Positions 7,635 to 17,604 of a stretch of 64,000 nt of DNA are shown piece by piece. The notes beneath the pieces are model-generated. The model did no database searches. It was given only the letters and a program-made list of their open reading frames with translations, and was not told the DNA's origin. The stretch is taken from positions 124,001-188,000 of the forward strand of contig JADJYH010000007.1 of the NCBI GenBank assembly GCA_016719855.1, in the 5' to 3' direction. The DNA is from Saprospiraceae bacterium (GTDB taxonomy: Bacteria > Bacteroidota > Bacteroidia > Chitinophagales > Saprospiraceae). Position numbers and translations under genes: made by a program. Position 1 is the first letter of the stretch. Each line of letters opens with the position of its first letter.

Positions 7635-10477
7635 CTACACCGCCTCCGCCTCCTTCCTTCTCCGCTCATACCCCGTCTCCTCGATGCGCCGCAACGCCTC
7701 TGCCTTGTGCCGCTCGGTCTCCTCGTGCTGCCCCTCCAGCCGCCGCAGGCGGGCCATGCCGATGTGGTAGTCCACGAGGTACAGCCCCATGCTTGCCGCC
7801 CTCGGCGATTTCCAATGCCTCGGCGAGGTCTTGGGCGGCGAGGTCTAGTCGGTTGGTTTGGAGATGCCAATGGGCACGGGCGAGGAGGCCTTTGGGTAGC
7901 ATGTCCAATGTACCAGCTTTTTGCAAGCCCTTCACAGCAAGGTCATAGTAGCGAGCAGCAAATTCGTGGTTGTTAGTGCTGGTGGCAGATTCGGCGGCTT
8001 GTGAGTGACCACGGGCAATACTGAGTTGGTCGAGGGCTATGGACAACAGCCAATTGCTATATGTAGAAAGTTTCAAACTTTCCCTCGACCGCTCCAGCAC
8101 CTCCTCCCATTTCCCTAGCCCCAATAGTAGGTCACAATATTCAAAACTACTTGAAGAATACAAGTAATGGAATTCAGGCTGACTCTTCCTTTGCATGTTT
8201 TCCGCTTTTTCAAACAGACGCTGCGCCGCTTCAAACTCGCCAGATTGATACATGGCATATGCGAGGGTAGCACTTGAAGCTACCATTATAAAATTAATCC
8301 CACTCCGGTCAATGGCAACTCCACTGCCTGTCGCCCAAAGCTACCCCTCAGGCACGGTACCGAGGCTGAGGTACAATTGGCTTAGGTTAGAAGCAACTGC
8401 TGCCGCCCCATCCCATTGGTTTCTACTTTTTCAATTTTCAAACTTGCAATGCATTGGTTCCTCTGCCTCTCTCGTAACCTACCTAAACCACGGAGAGAAA
8501 ACCAGCCCAACTTAGTACCATTGCCTGATATTCCCTGTCAGGATTTGAGAAGGCTTTTCCCCCAAACCTGCTTGAACAGATGAGCTAAAGCTGCCAAATC
8601 AGAACCATAGGCACCAAGTTTATAAATAGGAAAATGCTCTTTTCTTCTTTTAATTCTTTCCCAATATACCTTTTCCATCACTTCAAGCTGAAAGCCAGCC
8701 CGGCACCCGAAGGCCATTGCCAAGAACAACGGCTCCATTTCCTCTAATGTATCGGGCAGGTACTTTTGGGGCAAAGCGCAATAAAAACGATAAAGGCGGG
8801 TATTCGCCTCCCGCCAAGCCTCCATTTTTTGCCCAAAATGCTCTCGTACCAGCGGGTGGGCATCGAGGCTTTCGAGTTCCCGCAAGGCGGGCAGGTGGGT
8901 CAGGTGTCGGGGCAGCTGGCCAGAGCGTAGGCGGTTTTCTTCGAGCAAACCGAGTTTTTTCAGGTGCTGGAAGGCCCGCTGCATTCGAAGAGAATCGAGC
9001 TGGCGCAGACCCTCGGTCAGCCCCGGTATGTCCGGCTCGGCGCAAAGTGCATCGAGGGCCTCCACAGGGGCGGGGCGGTCGAAGAGGCCCATCAGGTTCA
9101 GCAGCACCAGTTCGGGTGGGTGGGCGTCGCCACTCTCCCGAAACCAACGCACATACGCCTCCATCACTCGCCGTGCGTGGCCGCCAGACTGCTCGTCGTC
9201 GGTGAGGTGGGGAATGCGGTCACGGCGGCGCACGTCGCCATCAAGCAGGTCCACCAAGTAGTTGCCGAGCAGGCGCAGGGCGAGGGCATGGCCTTGGTAT
9301 TCCACGGCGGCGGCTTCGAGGTCCGCCTGCTTGCCCTTCACGCCGAGGCTGCGGAGGAAGGTCGCCCCTTCCATTTTATCAAAATTTTCGAGCGGACGGC
9401 ATAGGTGCTGCGGCTCGCCGATGCCCGCCAGTTCCGTCACGGCGATGCGGGTGGTGAGGATGCACAGCCCCGGCTGCCCGAAGCTCAGTTCCCGCAGCAG
9501 GGCGGCGAGGGCGGGGTCTTTGAGCCCCTGCCAGCCCCGCCTGCGTGGTGGGCGGGTATTGCAGCGGCTCTATGCCATCGAGGATGAGCAGGCAGCGCTC
9601 CGCCCGAAGCCGGGCGGCGAGGCTGCGGCCACGCTCCTTGGGGTCGGTGGGCAGCGTTTCCATGCCAAAGAACCGGGAGCAGCGGTCGAAGAAAAGGTCG
9701 GACGAGGCTTGCCGCCCCTCGTCGCTGCCCTGACTGTAAAACGACCAAGCGTAAATGGCGGCGGGCTTTGCGGCTATACTCTTTGACAAGTGATTGCGCA
9801 ACCAGTAGGCGATGAGTTGGGTCTTGCCCGTGCCGCCCGGTGCCACGAACTGCACGAGGTGGGTGTTTTCGTTGGCCCATGCCCCGTCGAGCAGTTCAAG
9901 TTCGGCAGCCCGGCCCGTGAAGTAGGGCTGGAGGTCGGGGAGGTGGAACAGGTCGGTGCGGGGGGCAAGGGGTGTAGTTACAGGGGGACTTTCGGGTTTC
10001 GGGAACTTTTGAAAAAGGTATTTGTGAAGGTCATCCTTGAAATGTAATTCAAAGCCCGTCAGGTCGCCATATTCCTTGAAAAGCACTTGGTTCGCCTTTT
10101 CTAATTGTTCCCTGATTTCAAGCACTGTGTCGTATGCTTTGTTTTTCGCATGGTCGGTCGTGCTGAAACCTGTTTTGGAAATAAACAAAAAGCTTTGGGC
10201 AAATGCTTTGTGCCAGATTCAGTTCCTCAATAGTGAATTCACCTGCTTTTGAATAGAAAAGCACATAGGTAAGTTGGCACTCGCAAAGCAATGGGTTGAT
10301 GGCATCCTGTATTCGCTTGCCATCGTAATTGCCCGACGGCAAATCAATCTCCCATTCCACTATTTCAAGGTGGAGATGAGGATAAAGTTTGTTGACGTGT
10401 GCAACGATTTTGAAAATACCATCACGCTCGGCTCGGAGTTCACCAGAAGATGCGAGGAAGATTTTAATGGGCTGCAT
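7635..10477 (-). pseudogene. Broken STAND-type NTPase gene: DUF4062-like + NTPase + TPR
   Basis: Pieces in different frames line up as one ~945-residue protein read from 10477. 10477-10185: IKIFLASSGELRAERDGIF..., resembling DUF4062/TIR-like effector domains. 10185-9535: linker and NTPase with Walker A APGGTGKTQLIAYW and Walker B RCLLILDGIEPL. 9535-8538: ILTTRIAVTELAGIG (sensor), ALRLLGNYL and a helical region. 8538-7635: TPR repeats (LSQLYLSLGTVPEG, MYQSGEFEAAQRLFEKAENM, ..., RLRRLEGQHEETERHKAEALRR). Frame changes fall near 10185, 9535, several between 8290 and 8530, and near 7795. The architecture is that of signal-transduction NTPases used in conflict/antiphage systems. Indels are far denser here than elsewhere, so decay is likely, though sequencing error could contribute. 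Confidence 0.7.
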
Positions 10478-10585
10478 AGGGCTGAATGGGCATTGGTTTT
10501 TGTCCAGCTACAAAGCAACGGAAAAATGCGATATTTTCAGCAGCGGTGGGGCAACGGATAAATTGACCAACGCCGTGTCGGAAAT

Positions 10586-10670
10586 GAATGGAGAATGGAG
10601 AATTGAAAATGGAGAATGTGGCACGGGGCTGCATTCTCCATTTTCAATTCTCAATTCTCCATTTTCCATT
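10586..10670. repeat. Palindromic element of AATGGAGAATTG units
   Basis: Left arm: tandem AATGGAGAATGGAGAATTG-like units (10586-10618). Right arm: their reverse complement (10631-10670). The loop is about 12 nt (TGGCACGGGGCT). The right arm ends directly at the stop codon of the YceI gene (10670-10672). Confidence 0.8.
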
Positions 10671-11624
10671 TATTTTTTCTCCAACACAAAGTCAAATTTC
10701 ACCGTTACCTCGTTCCCAACTTTTATGGTGCCGAGCATCATGACGGGTGGCTCCATCTTGTAGTCCGTCATCTTTATTTTCTTGGAAACGGACAACTGCA
10801 AGTCGCCATTGGACAGCTCTTTTCCAGTAGCAGTAAGTGTCACGGGCTGGGTGACGCCCGCCATGGTGAGTTTGCCGGATGCCTCAATGGTGACGGCTTT
10901 CGAAGCATCCACTTTTACCGTCGCATTGCTGAAAGTATAAACGATATTGGGGTTTTTGTTTGAATTGAAAGTTTCGTAGGTTTTGTCGTCCATCTTTTTT
11001 CCCTCTTTGCTGATAATCCCTTTTACAGCCATTTTTATTTCCACGTCTTTGATGGCCACAAGCTCACCGTCCTTGGTCTGAAACGAGCCTTTGCCTTCCA
11101 TTTTGGTAACCTTCGATTCCCAATCATGCAATGTTGACGAGCCTTGCACCACTGCCTTCGTCGCTTTTAAAGTAAAGTCAGCTGTCTTCACCGTTGCCTG
11201 TTTGGGGAGTCGGTGCGGGAGTGGGTTCCGCTTTTTTCTCCACCTTGGGTGTTGGCGCAGGCATGGGGACAACTACCTCGGGGGCTTTTGTCGCAGGCAC
11301 GGTAGTGGTTGGCTTTGATGTACTTGTTTTGGGTTTGGCTTCCGTTTTTTTAGCAGCCACCGGTGGCTTCTTGGCTGCCGGTGCAGCAGCGGGTGCTGCA
11401 TTCACTGCTGTGGCACTCGGTTGGTTTGCAACCTCCGGTTCTTTTATTGCCACTGCAGCAGCTGTATCTATATTGGATGGGGCTGAAATCGTATCAGTCA
11501 TCGCAGTGGGTTCCGTGGAAGCGGGTGCCTTTTCTTCAGTGGAGTTGGTGCATTGCGGAAGCAAAATCGCACAAAGGCATAAAACAACACCTGCCAAGGC
11601 AAATCCGAGCGAATCCTTTTTCAT
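10670..11624 (-). CDS. YceI-like lipoprotein with Pro/Ala/Lys-rich linker (frameshift)
   Basis: Two frames join near 11205. The first (11624 to about 11205) gives a lipoprotein signal (MKKDSLGFALAGVVLCLCAILLPQC) and a ~110-residue A/P/K/T-rich linker. The second (about 11205 to 10670) gives a YceI-like domain, VKTADFTLKATKAVVQGSSTLHDWES ... LTMAGVTQPVTLTATGKE, the lipocalin-like fold that binds isoprenoids. Skipping one G in the GG near 11205 joins PTPQT to ATVKTADF. The complete protein would have about 317 residues, with the YceI domain held off the membrane by a flexible spacer. An SSTLHDWES motif at the domain start is common in Bacteroidota YceI proteins. Confidence 0.8.
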
Positions 11625-11783
11625 GGCTATTTAATTTAAAAACAATTTTCTGGCATTTGAAAGATTGGAGAACCCCTCTTTGCACCCGCAAACTTATCCT
11701 GCCCAATGACCCATGCTAATGATTAAAATCAGTTGCTGGGAAGATAGTTGTCCCTAGTGGGTGGGCATCAACGTACATGGTTA

Positions 11784-12905
11784 CTAAGGCTCCAAAATAA
11801 CCTTCATGGCTTTTTCCTTTGACGCATTGCCGAACACTCCGTAAGCATGGAGTATCTCATCCATTTTGAAATGATGGGTAATGAGTTTTTGGGGTGCTAT
11901 TTTCCCGGAGGAAACGGTTTTGAGCAACATGGGCGTTGTATTTGTGTTTACCAATCCCATCGTGATGGTGATGTTGCGAATCCACAGGTCCTGTATTTGA
12001 AGGTTCACACTTTGCCCATGCACCCCAATATTGGCAATATGCCCACCAGGGCGTACAATATGCTGGCAAATGTCAAAAGTGGCAGGCACACCCACTGCTT
12101 CAATGGCCACATCCACCCCGTCTTTCGTTTCTGCCATGATTCTTTTCACGGCATCTTCCTTTCCTGAATTGATGGTATCGGTGGCACCAAAGGTTTTGGC
12201 CATTTTCAAACGGTTTTCGTCCACGTCAATCACGTAAATCTTTGCTGGAGAATAGAACTGGGAGGTAAGCAAAACAGACATGCCGATTGGCCCGGCCCCC
12301 ACGATGGCGATGGTATCCCCCGGTTTTACATTCCCGTTCAGCACGCCAATTTCATGGCCTGTCGGCAATATATCGCTCAACATCACCAAGGCTTCCTCGT
12401 CCGCTCCCGCGGGTATGGGATAAAGGCTGTTATCGGCATGGGGAATGCGCACGTATTCGGCCTGCGTGCCATTGATAAGGTGGCCCAATATCCAGCCGCC
12501 ATCTTCACAATGTGCATACATCTGTTTCTTGCAATATTCGCAGGTGCCATCGGAAGTGATGCACGAAATAATCACATGGTCTCCTTTTTTGAAGTTCCGG
12601 ACCGCTGTTCCAACCTCCTCAACCACGCCCACGCCCTCATGGCCGAGCGTAGTCCCCAGCTTTACCGTTGGAGTCTTGCCATGCAGGATACCGAGGTCAG
12701 TTCCGCAAATAGTGGTCTTCAATAGCTTGACCAACGCATCCGTTGGTTTTTCAATGCCTGGTTTTGGCACTACTTTCCATTCGATATTCCCAGTGCCGCC
12801 GTACACCAAGGCTTTCATGGTTTTATGGTTGTCGGTTCCTTTTTTGGTTTCAGCGGTCTGTCCATTTGATGCGAGTTTCTCGATGGGCGTTGCTGTATTT
12901 GTCAT
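11784..12905 (-). CDS. Zinc-dependent alcohol dehydrogenase (MDR family)
   Basis: A 373-residue medium-chain dehydrogenase from the ATG at 12905 (MTNTATPIEK); the longer open frame to 13226 has no homologous look. An alternative start is the MKALVYGG Met at 12818, where the conserved fold begins. Catalytic zinc ligands are C in TTICGTDLG and H-E in LGHEGVG; the structural zinc site is the four-Cys lobe SCITSDGTCEYCKKQMYAHCED. The nucleotide-binding motif is IVGAGPIGMS, followed by D in YVIDVDENR, which favours NAD(H). Such enzymes oxidise alcohols or reduce aldehydes; the substrate is unknown. Upstream TTAAAATTAAAACA is typical of Bacteroidota leaders. Confidence 0.9.
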   Translation of the reverse strand: MTNTATPIEKLASNGQTAETKKGTDNHKTMKALVYGGTGNIEWKVVPKPGIEKPTDALVKLLKTTICGTDLGILHGKTPTVKLGTTLGHEGVGVVEEVGTAVRNFKKGDHVIISCITSDGTCEYCKKQMYAHCEDGGWILGHLINGTQAEYVRIPHADNSLYPIPAGADEEALVMLSDILPTGHEIGVLNGNVKPGDTIAIVGAGPIGMSVLLTSQFYSPAKIYVIDVDENRLKMAKTFGATDTINSGKEDAVKRIMAETKDGVDVAIEAVGVPATFDICQHIVRPGGHIANIGVHGQSVNLQIQDLWIRNITITMGLVNTNTTPMLLKTVSSGKIAPQKLITHHFKMDEILHAYGVFGNASKEKAMKVILEP

Positions 12906-13315
12906 TGTTTTAATTTTAATGGATGACGGTATTATTGAGGTACAAAGTTGAGCCTGTTTCAAACGGATGGCATTACACCTTTTTGTAATTAAGTTACATG
13001 ATTCACTCCTTTTCCAGCCTTTTCCAAAGCAATTGAACACCGTTGGCAGCAGCAAGAAAAGGCCATAAATCCCGTGCAATGCAGGCTTTAGCGTACAGGA
13101 AATGCGAGCGGTTATTGCAAAATCGAACGCCAATATTCTTGGACTTACAATTGACGGAAACTGAACATTTGCCCCATGAGACGGTTCCTCTAAGTAACTC
13201 CCAATTAACCATTTAACTAATCTCACAGGCTAAAATGCCGTTCCGAACGGCACCTAAGACCGAAAAATCACCGGAATGGGATTTTGTCCTGATAACTTCT
13301 CAAAAAGAAAATATC
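12906..13315. other. Intergenic region without recognisable gene
   Basis: Open frames in this 410-nt stretch are short and show no family signature. AT-rich stretches upstream of both divergent genes may hold promoters; I cannot define them. Confidence 0.4.
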
Positions 13316-13736
13316 ATGAAAAATCCGCTTGTTCTATCATAGGGCTATCCCTTACCGCCGTTTTACTCCTCCTCAATACAATCGTTTTTGCGCAAAAAAC
13401 CACTGTTTGGAAAGGTGGTGCCCCGGCATGGAAAATGACTGGAACTGCCCAAAGAACTGGAGCACATATTCGGTGCCCAATGCGTTCTCCAATGTCTTCA
13501 TCCCCGATGTCTCTACTACAACATTGGCAGCACCGGTCATCAAAAATGGCAGGATGGAAGTAAACTCGCTGTTCCTCGAAACGAACGCCTTTCTCACCGT
13601 TGAAGAATCAGCACAATTGGTCGTTTTTGAACAGTCTGGAAGCTACTTCCAGGACAACCTTCACCTAAAAGGCATGATGTTCATCCACGACGGAACGGTC
13701 GAGAAGGATATAAAGGCAAGCACCGCAACCAAGTAA
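13316..13736 (+). CDS. Small exported protein, W-x-G-G / NDW-NW motif (two frameshifts)
   Basis: The ATG at 13316 starts MKNPLVLS; the frame must then shift (near 13340) to continue as GLSLTAVLLLLNTIVFAQ, completing a signal peptide. It shifts again near 13425, after KTTVWKGGAP, to continue as GMENDWNCPKNWSTYSVPNAFSNVFIPDV. The mature part of about 115 residues resembles the WxGG...NDWxxPxNWS...PxxxVxIP segment that opens many Bacteroidota secreted repeat proteins, but ends after EKDIKASTATK without further domains. It may be a truncated relic of such a protein or a small secreted protein. It is the first of three plus-strand genes followed by a SNF2 3' fragment. Confidence 0.5.
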
Positions 13737-13797
13737 GTGAATGCATGAATGGATGGGGTTGCGGTTTAGTGAGGGATTTCACAAGGAAGATTGGGGT

Positions 13798-13967
13798 TTA
13801 TCTGATCGACTCCGCCAGCTCGTCCCTCGAAAACGCAACCGCATCCCCGTGGCCAGTATCTCCCTCGCAAACTGCGCCTTCCGCTCCTGCATTTTAAGGA
13901 TTTTCGCTTCGATGGCGGCCTTGGCGATGAACTTTACCGCCATCAGCTTCCCGAAGGTGTTTTGCAT
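13798..13967 (-). pseudogene. SNF2 helicase 3'-end remnant A
   Basis: Read on the minus strand it gives MAVKFIAKAAIEAKILKMQERKAQFAREILATG and, after one missing G in a GGGG run, DAVAFSRDELAESIR-stop. This parallels the C-terminus of the intact SNF2 helicase downstream (VAVKFIAKDTIEEKILKM...GDGVAFSRDELAELLG). Only the last ~55 codons are present. It is diverged from the intact gene, so the duplication is not recent, or it came from a related gene. Confidence 0.85.
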
Positions 13968-14057
13968 TTAACGGGCCAAGCTTAAAAACTACCGCAAAAA
14001 CTCCAATTATCCCCATTTGTGATGGATATTAGCGGCGTACAATAACCCTTTCCCAAT

Positions 14058-15911
14058 ATGGAGCTACAAAACCTGCTTCGTGCAGTTTATGAACTGCTGG
14101 CTGATGGCCAACTTGAGAAAGCCGTCAAACTTGTGGATATCTATGTTTTTGAAAAACATACGCAGTCCAACGAGCTGATTGGGGATGTTATCCAGTTGCG
14201 CAGACAGTTCAGCAGCATCCAAAATGCCAAGTTGGGCCATACCCTGCTGTACGACCAAATCAGCGTATTGGAGGGCCAACTCACCGATTCCATCACCATC
14301 TTCCTTGCCAAACTGCGGGACTACGAAACCAATGCCGCCGTGCGGGCGGAACGCTCCGGGCATGGCCTGCTCATGCACAACATCCCCCAAAGGATGCCCA
14401 TGGGACTGCCCACCCGCTGCACCATCCGCATCGGGGCCGTCGTGGATGCGCTGATGAAGGGCATGGAAAAGGAGGCGTTTGCGAAGGTGGAGGAAATCAA
14501 GGTATCCAAACTGATGGAGGTACAACTGCTGTCCGATGAGAAGGACGCTTTTGACATCAAGACCGTGAACCGGTCGGAACAGGAAGTGGACTTCGACAAT
14601 TTTGCGCAGTGGCGCTACGACGTGACGCCCTTGCGGCAGGGCCAGTTCAGCCTGACGCTGAAGATTTCGACGGTGAAATACATTGACGGAAAGGACCGCT
14701 ATGCCGAAGAGGTGTACGACATTACCGTTGTGGTGGAGACAAGGGCTGCGCATTTGAGCCATGCCACGCCTGTGCCCTCGAATTGGAACGGAGTGGCCGT
14801 CTTGGAGGCAGTTTCAGAAGAAAAAGGCACCAGCCTGATTGACCTGTTGAAGGAAAATAAGAAAGTCGCTACCCCTGTTATTCCGCCGTATCTTGACCAT
14901 ACTATAGAAAAGGAGGCTACAAAAAGCGATGGCGGCCCTTCCTACCCCGATGTCCCCAAAAACGTCCAGCCTCAATATCCAACCGAGCAATACAACCCCC
15001 CGAATACAGACCGCCCCCGCTTGGATAACCTCGACCTCCCCGCCAAGCGGGGCGGGACTGCCAAGCTGCTGACCATCGTCGCAAGCATTATTGCAGTTGT
15101 GGCGCTGGCAGTTGCGACCAAATGGTATTTCAACCGCGAAAGTCCGGGCAAGAGCATGGTGGAAGTCCAGTTTGCGATTGACAAACAATTACAGAACCCC
15201 GAAGTCAGGGTGAATGGGAAGCCCGTAAAGTCGGGCTACGACGCCAGTTTTTCCACCATCACCATATACGACCTGATAGTGCGTGAAACTTATGCCATCG
15301 AAGTTGTGAGTGAAAACGGACTTTGCACGGACACCATTACCATCACCGAAGCGTTGCTGAAACAGGCAAATCCAATGCATTGCCGGGTGGACAAGCCTTC
15401 TTCCACGCTGTACGAACTACTGGTCATATCACCCTACCCTTTCGAGACATTGCTGCTGGATGGAAAGCCCGTGGAGCAGGGAGCCGGACTCCAGGAGGTC
15501 AGGCTGACGGTGGACAATGGGATGCACAAAGTCGAAGCAGTCTTCAGCGATGGCTTGACCAGTTGCGAGGTTGTTGAAACCAATGTTCTGTCGAACAGCG
15601 TCGTGAAGTTGAACTGTGTAAGACAAATTCCAAACGATAACAGCATTGCTAGATTTAATGTGCAGCTGCGCATCACTCCCAATATTTACAAACTCAGCAG
15701 AAGCAAGATAATGCCAGTGGTGGATGGCGCAGTAGTGGAAATGAAACCTATTTATAAGGACGATTTCTTTGTTTTCAACCTGACTGATATTCCTGGTGGC
15801 CAACACGTTTTTTCACTTACTGGCGTGTATGAACAATATGCCTGTTTTGATATTTCGCAGGAGGTAGTTCAGGATGTCACGCTTACTTTCGAATGCAATC
15901 AAGGAGGATAA
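14058..15911 (+). CDS. EAD11-like membrane-anchored protein of a putative conflict system
   Basis: A 617-residue protein. Residues 1-85 (LLRAVYELLADGQLEKAVKLV ... LLYDQISVLEGQLTDSITIFLAKL) resemble effector-associated domain 11 (EAD11), an adaptor in Bacteroidota and cyanobacterial NTP-dependent conflict systems. Residues about 115-240 are a beta-rich domain (PTRCTIRIGAVVDALMKG ... QWRYDVTPLRQGQFSLTLKIS) of the kind found in CHAT/caspase-like proteins of such systems. A Pro/Asn-rich linker follows, then one membrane span (LLTIVASIIAVVALAVATKW, about 338-358). The last ~250 residues are beta-rich with about three repeats (VRVNGKPVKSGYDASF, LLLDGKPVEQGAGLQE, MPVVDGAVVEM), perhaps extracytoplasmic. 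I see no catalytic motif. EAD assignment is by eye and needs a profile search. Confidence 0.6.
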   Translation: MELQNLLRAVYELLADGQLEKAVKLVDIYVFEKHTQSNELIGDVIQLRRQFSSIQNAKLGHTLLYDQISVLEGQLTDSITIFLAKLRDYETNAAVRAERSGHGLLMHNIPQRMPMGLPTRCTIRIGAVVDALMKGMEKEAFAKVEEIKVSKLMEVQLLSDEKDAFDIKTVNRSEQEVDFDNFAQWRYDVTPLRQGQFSLTLKISTVKYIDGKDRYAEEVYDITVVVETRAAHLSHATPVPSNWNGVAVLEAVSEEKGTSLIDLLKENKKVATPVIPPYLDHTIEKEATKSDGGPSYPDVPKNVQPQYPTEQYNPPNTDRPRLDNLDLPAKRGGTAKLLTIVASIIAVVALAVATKWYFNRESPGKSMVEVQFAIDKQLQNPEVRVNGKPVKSGYDASFSTITIYDLIVRETYAIEVVSENGLCTDTITITEALLKQANPMHCRVDKPSSTLYELLVISPYPFETLLLDGKPVEQGAGLQEVRLTVDNGMHKVEAVFSDGLTSCEVVETNVLSNSVVKLNCVRQIPNDNSIARFNVQLRITPNIYKLSRSKIMPVVDGAVVEMKPIYKDDFFVFNLTDIPGGQHVFSLTGVYEQYACFDISQEVVQDVTLTFECNQGG

Positions 15912-15930
15912 GGCGCCCGACTTGTAAGTT

Positions 15931-16001
15931 GAAAAACGCCACCCCATCGCCCGAGGCGAGTATCTCACCCGGCAAGCGCCGCCTTCTTTTCCTGCATTTT
16001 C
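15931..16001 (-). pseudogene. SNF2 helicase 3'-end remnant B
   Basis: About 70 bases matching the intact SNF2 3' end: AAAACGCCACCCCATC, then GCGAGTATCTC, then CGCCGCC and CCTGCATTTTC appear in the same order and spacing as at 17638-17702. On the minus strand it corresponds to KMQERKAALAGEILATGDGVAF. It starts 20 nt after the stop of the EAD11-like gene. Confidence 0.8.
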
Positions 16002-16154
16002 GTCACACCTCCATCTTGTCAGGAGGTATTCACAAAAAACACTTGGAATAACTTGGAGTACGCTTTTCGGGTAAATTTTGCGTTTTTCAGACAATAAAGA
16101 TGCTGCACATCTCTACTTTAAATTCATTAGCTTTGATATAAAATACCCAAGAAA

Positions 16155-17601
16155 ATGAAGCAGCTTGCGTTCACTCAGACCCTTTTTTTTGTTGCAGTGA
16201 TGGCATTATTATCCTGCCAAAGTGAACAGAAGCAGACTCCGACTGCTGTCTTGACTACCAATATTACAGCATCTGCTTCTGCGATAGAACCCCAAGACAG
16301 TAGTTGCAGCGAAAAATTGAATTGGCGAGCCTTCCGCAAAGATACAACAGGGGTCAGAAACCTGCTGGAAGAAGGGTGTGACCCTAACGGCATATCCCTT
16401 AATGGCGATATAGTTCTTTCTCCTTTAAGGATGGCTTCCGATCCGGTCACCATTAAGTTGTTGCTGGATCATGGAGCCGATCCGAACCAAGATTTTAAAG
16501 ATCATTTGTCGCCATTTCACTATGCTGCAATTTTCCTCACACCCCAGATTTTGCAAATGATGTGGGAAAAAGGGGCAAACGTGAACAAGGTTTTCTCAGA
16601 CGATCAAAATACTTTTGATACGCCGCTACTTTGCGCCATCTGGGGCGGAAAGCCTGAAAACGTCAAATGGTTGATAGAACACGGTGCTGATGTAAATTAT
16701 AGGACAGAAGATTTGAGTGCGCTTACTCAAGCAGTCTCAGGTGGGAATGCCAGCATTGTTAAAATGTTGCTGGAAAAAGGTGTTGACGTCAATGCCAAAT
16801 TTACGCTCGACCACGAAGATTGCTATTTCTGCCCTATAAGCATAACGCCAATCTTTTATCTTTCAAGAGAACCTAAACCTGACAAGAAAATCATAGACCT
16901 TCTGATAAAACATGGTGCTAATATCAACTACGTGTGCGAAGGAGCCTATACCGTTTTGGATGAAGTAAATGACGTAGAAACAGCCAATTACCTCCTTCAA
17001 AAAGGGGCTACTATTGAAACGAAAAACACGTCGGCGCTGGCTTCGGCTGCGGTAAAATATAACGTTGATATGGTAAAATTCTATTTGAAAAAGGGGGCCA
17101 ATCCCAATCAAAAAGGTAGTTTTAACTACACCGCTTAATGCCCACTTAATCAGCCCTTGGTCCGATGAATATTACCAGCATCCTGAAAAATCCTTGGAAA
17201 TTATTCAGCTACTATTGACTTATGGGGCAAATCCTGCTATGGAGGTAAATCGTTATGGCGATACCCAAGTTTCGGCATTGTCATTTGCCAAAAGCGGCCA
17301 GCGTATGTTCATCACTGAATATTTCATCCAGAAAGGATATATTAAATGGAGTGACGTAAAGATTGAGGGTTGCCATGAATTTCGTAAGATTAAGAGCGTC
17401 AATGCTCCAAGCGGCCTGACGGTTAGGAGTGCTCCCAGCTTGAAAGCACCCATATTGGGTAAATTGGAAAACGGCACGGAAGTTAAAACCTGTGACATTC
17501 CCTATGGTGGCAGCGTCGAAGTAGAGGGTATCAAAGGGACATGGAATTTCATTAGATATGATGGCAAGGACGGGTTTGTTTTTAATGGCTTTCTCCGATA
17601 G
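16155..17601 (+). CDS. Ankyrin-repeat lipoprotein with C-terminal SH3b domain (frameshift)
   Basis: Starts with a lipoprotein signal, MKQLAFTQTLFFVAVMALLSC. Ankyrin repeats then run to about residue 400 (RMASDPVTIKLLLDHGADPNQD, KPENVKWLIEHGADVNYR, NASIVKMLLEKGVDVNAK, DKKIIDLLIKHGANINYV, LEIIQLLLTYGANPAMEV). The frame changes near 17122, in TTTTAA: KKGANPNQKGSF must continue as TTPLNAHLISPWSDEYY to restore a normal repeat. The final ~65 residues (APSGLTVRSAPSLKAPILGKLENGTEV ... WNFIRYDGKDGFVFNGFL) form a bacterial SH3 domain, often used to bind cell wall. The full length is about 482 residues. The stop lies 3 nt from the stop of the convergent SNF2 gene. Confidence 0.82.
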
Positions 17602-17604
17602 GAA

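Noticed and set aside
12906..13226. N-terminal extension of the alcohol dehydrogenase frame
   Set aside because: It adds 107 residues without family similarity before the normal MDR start.
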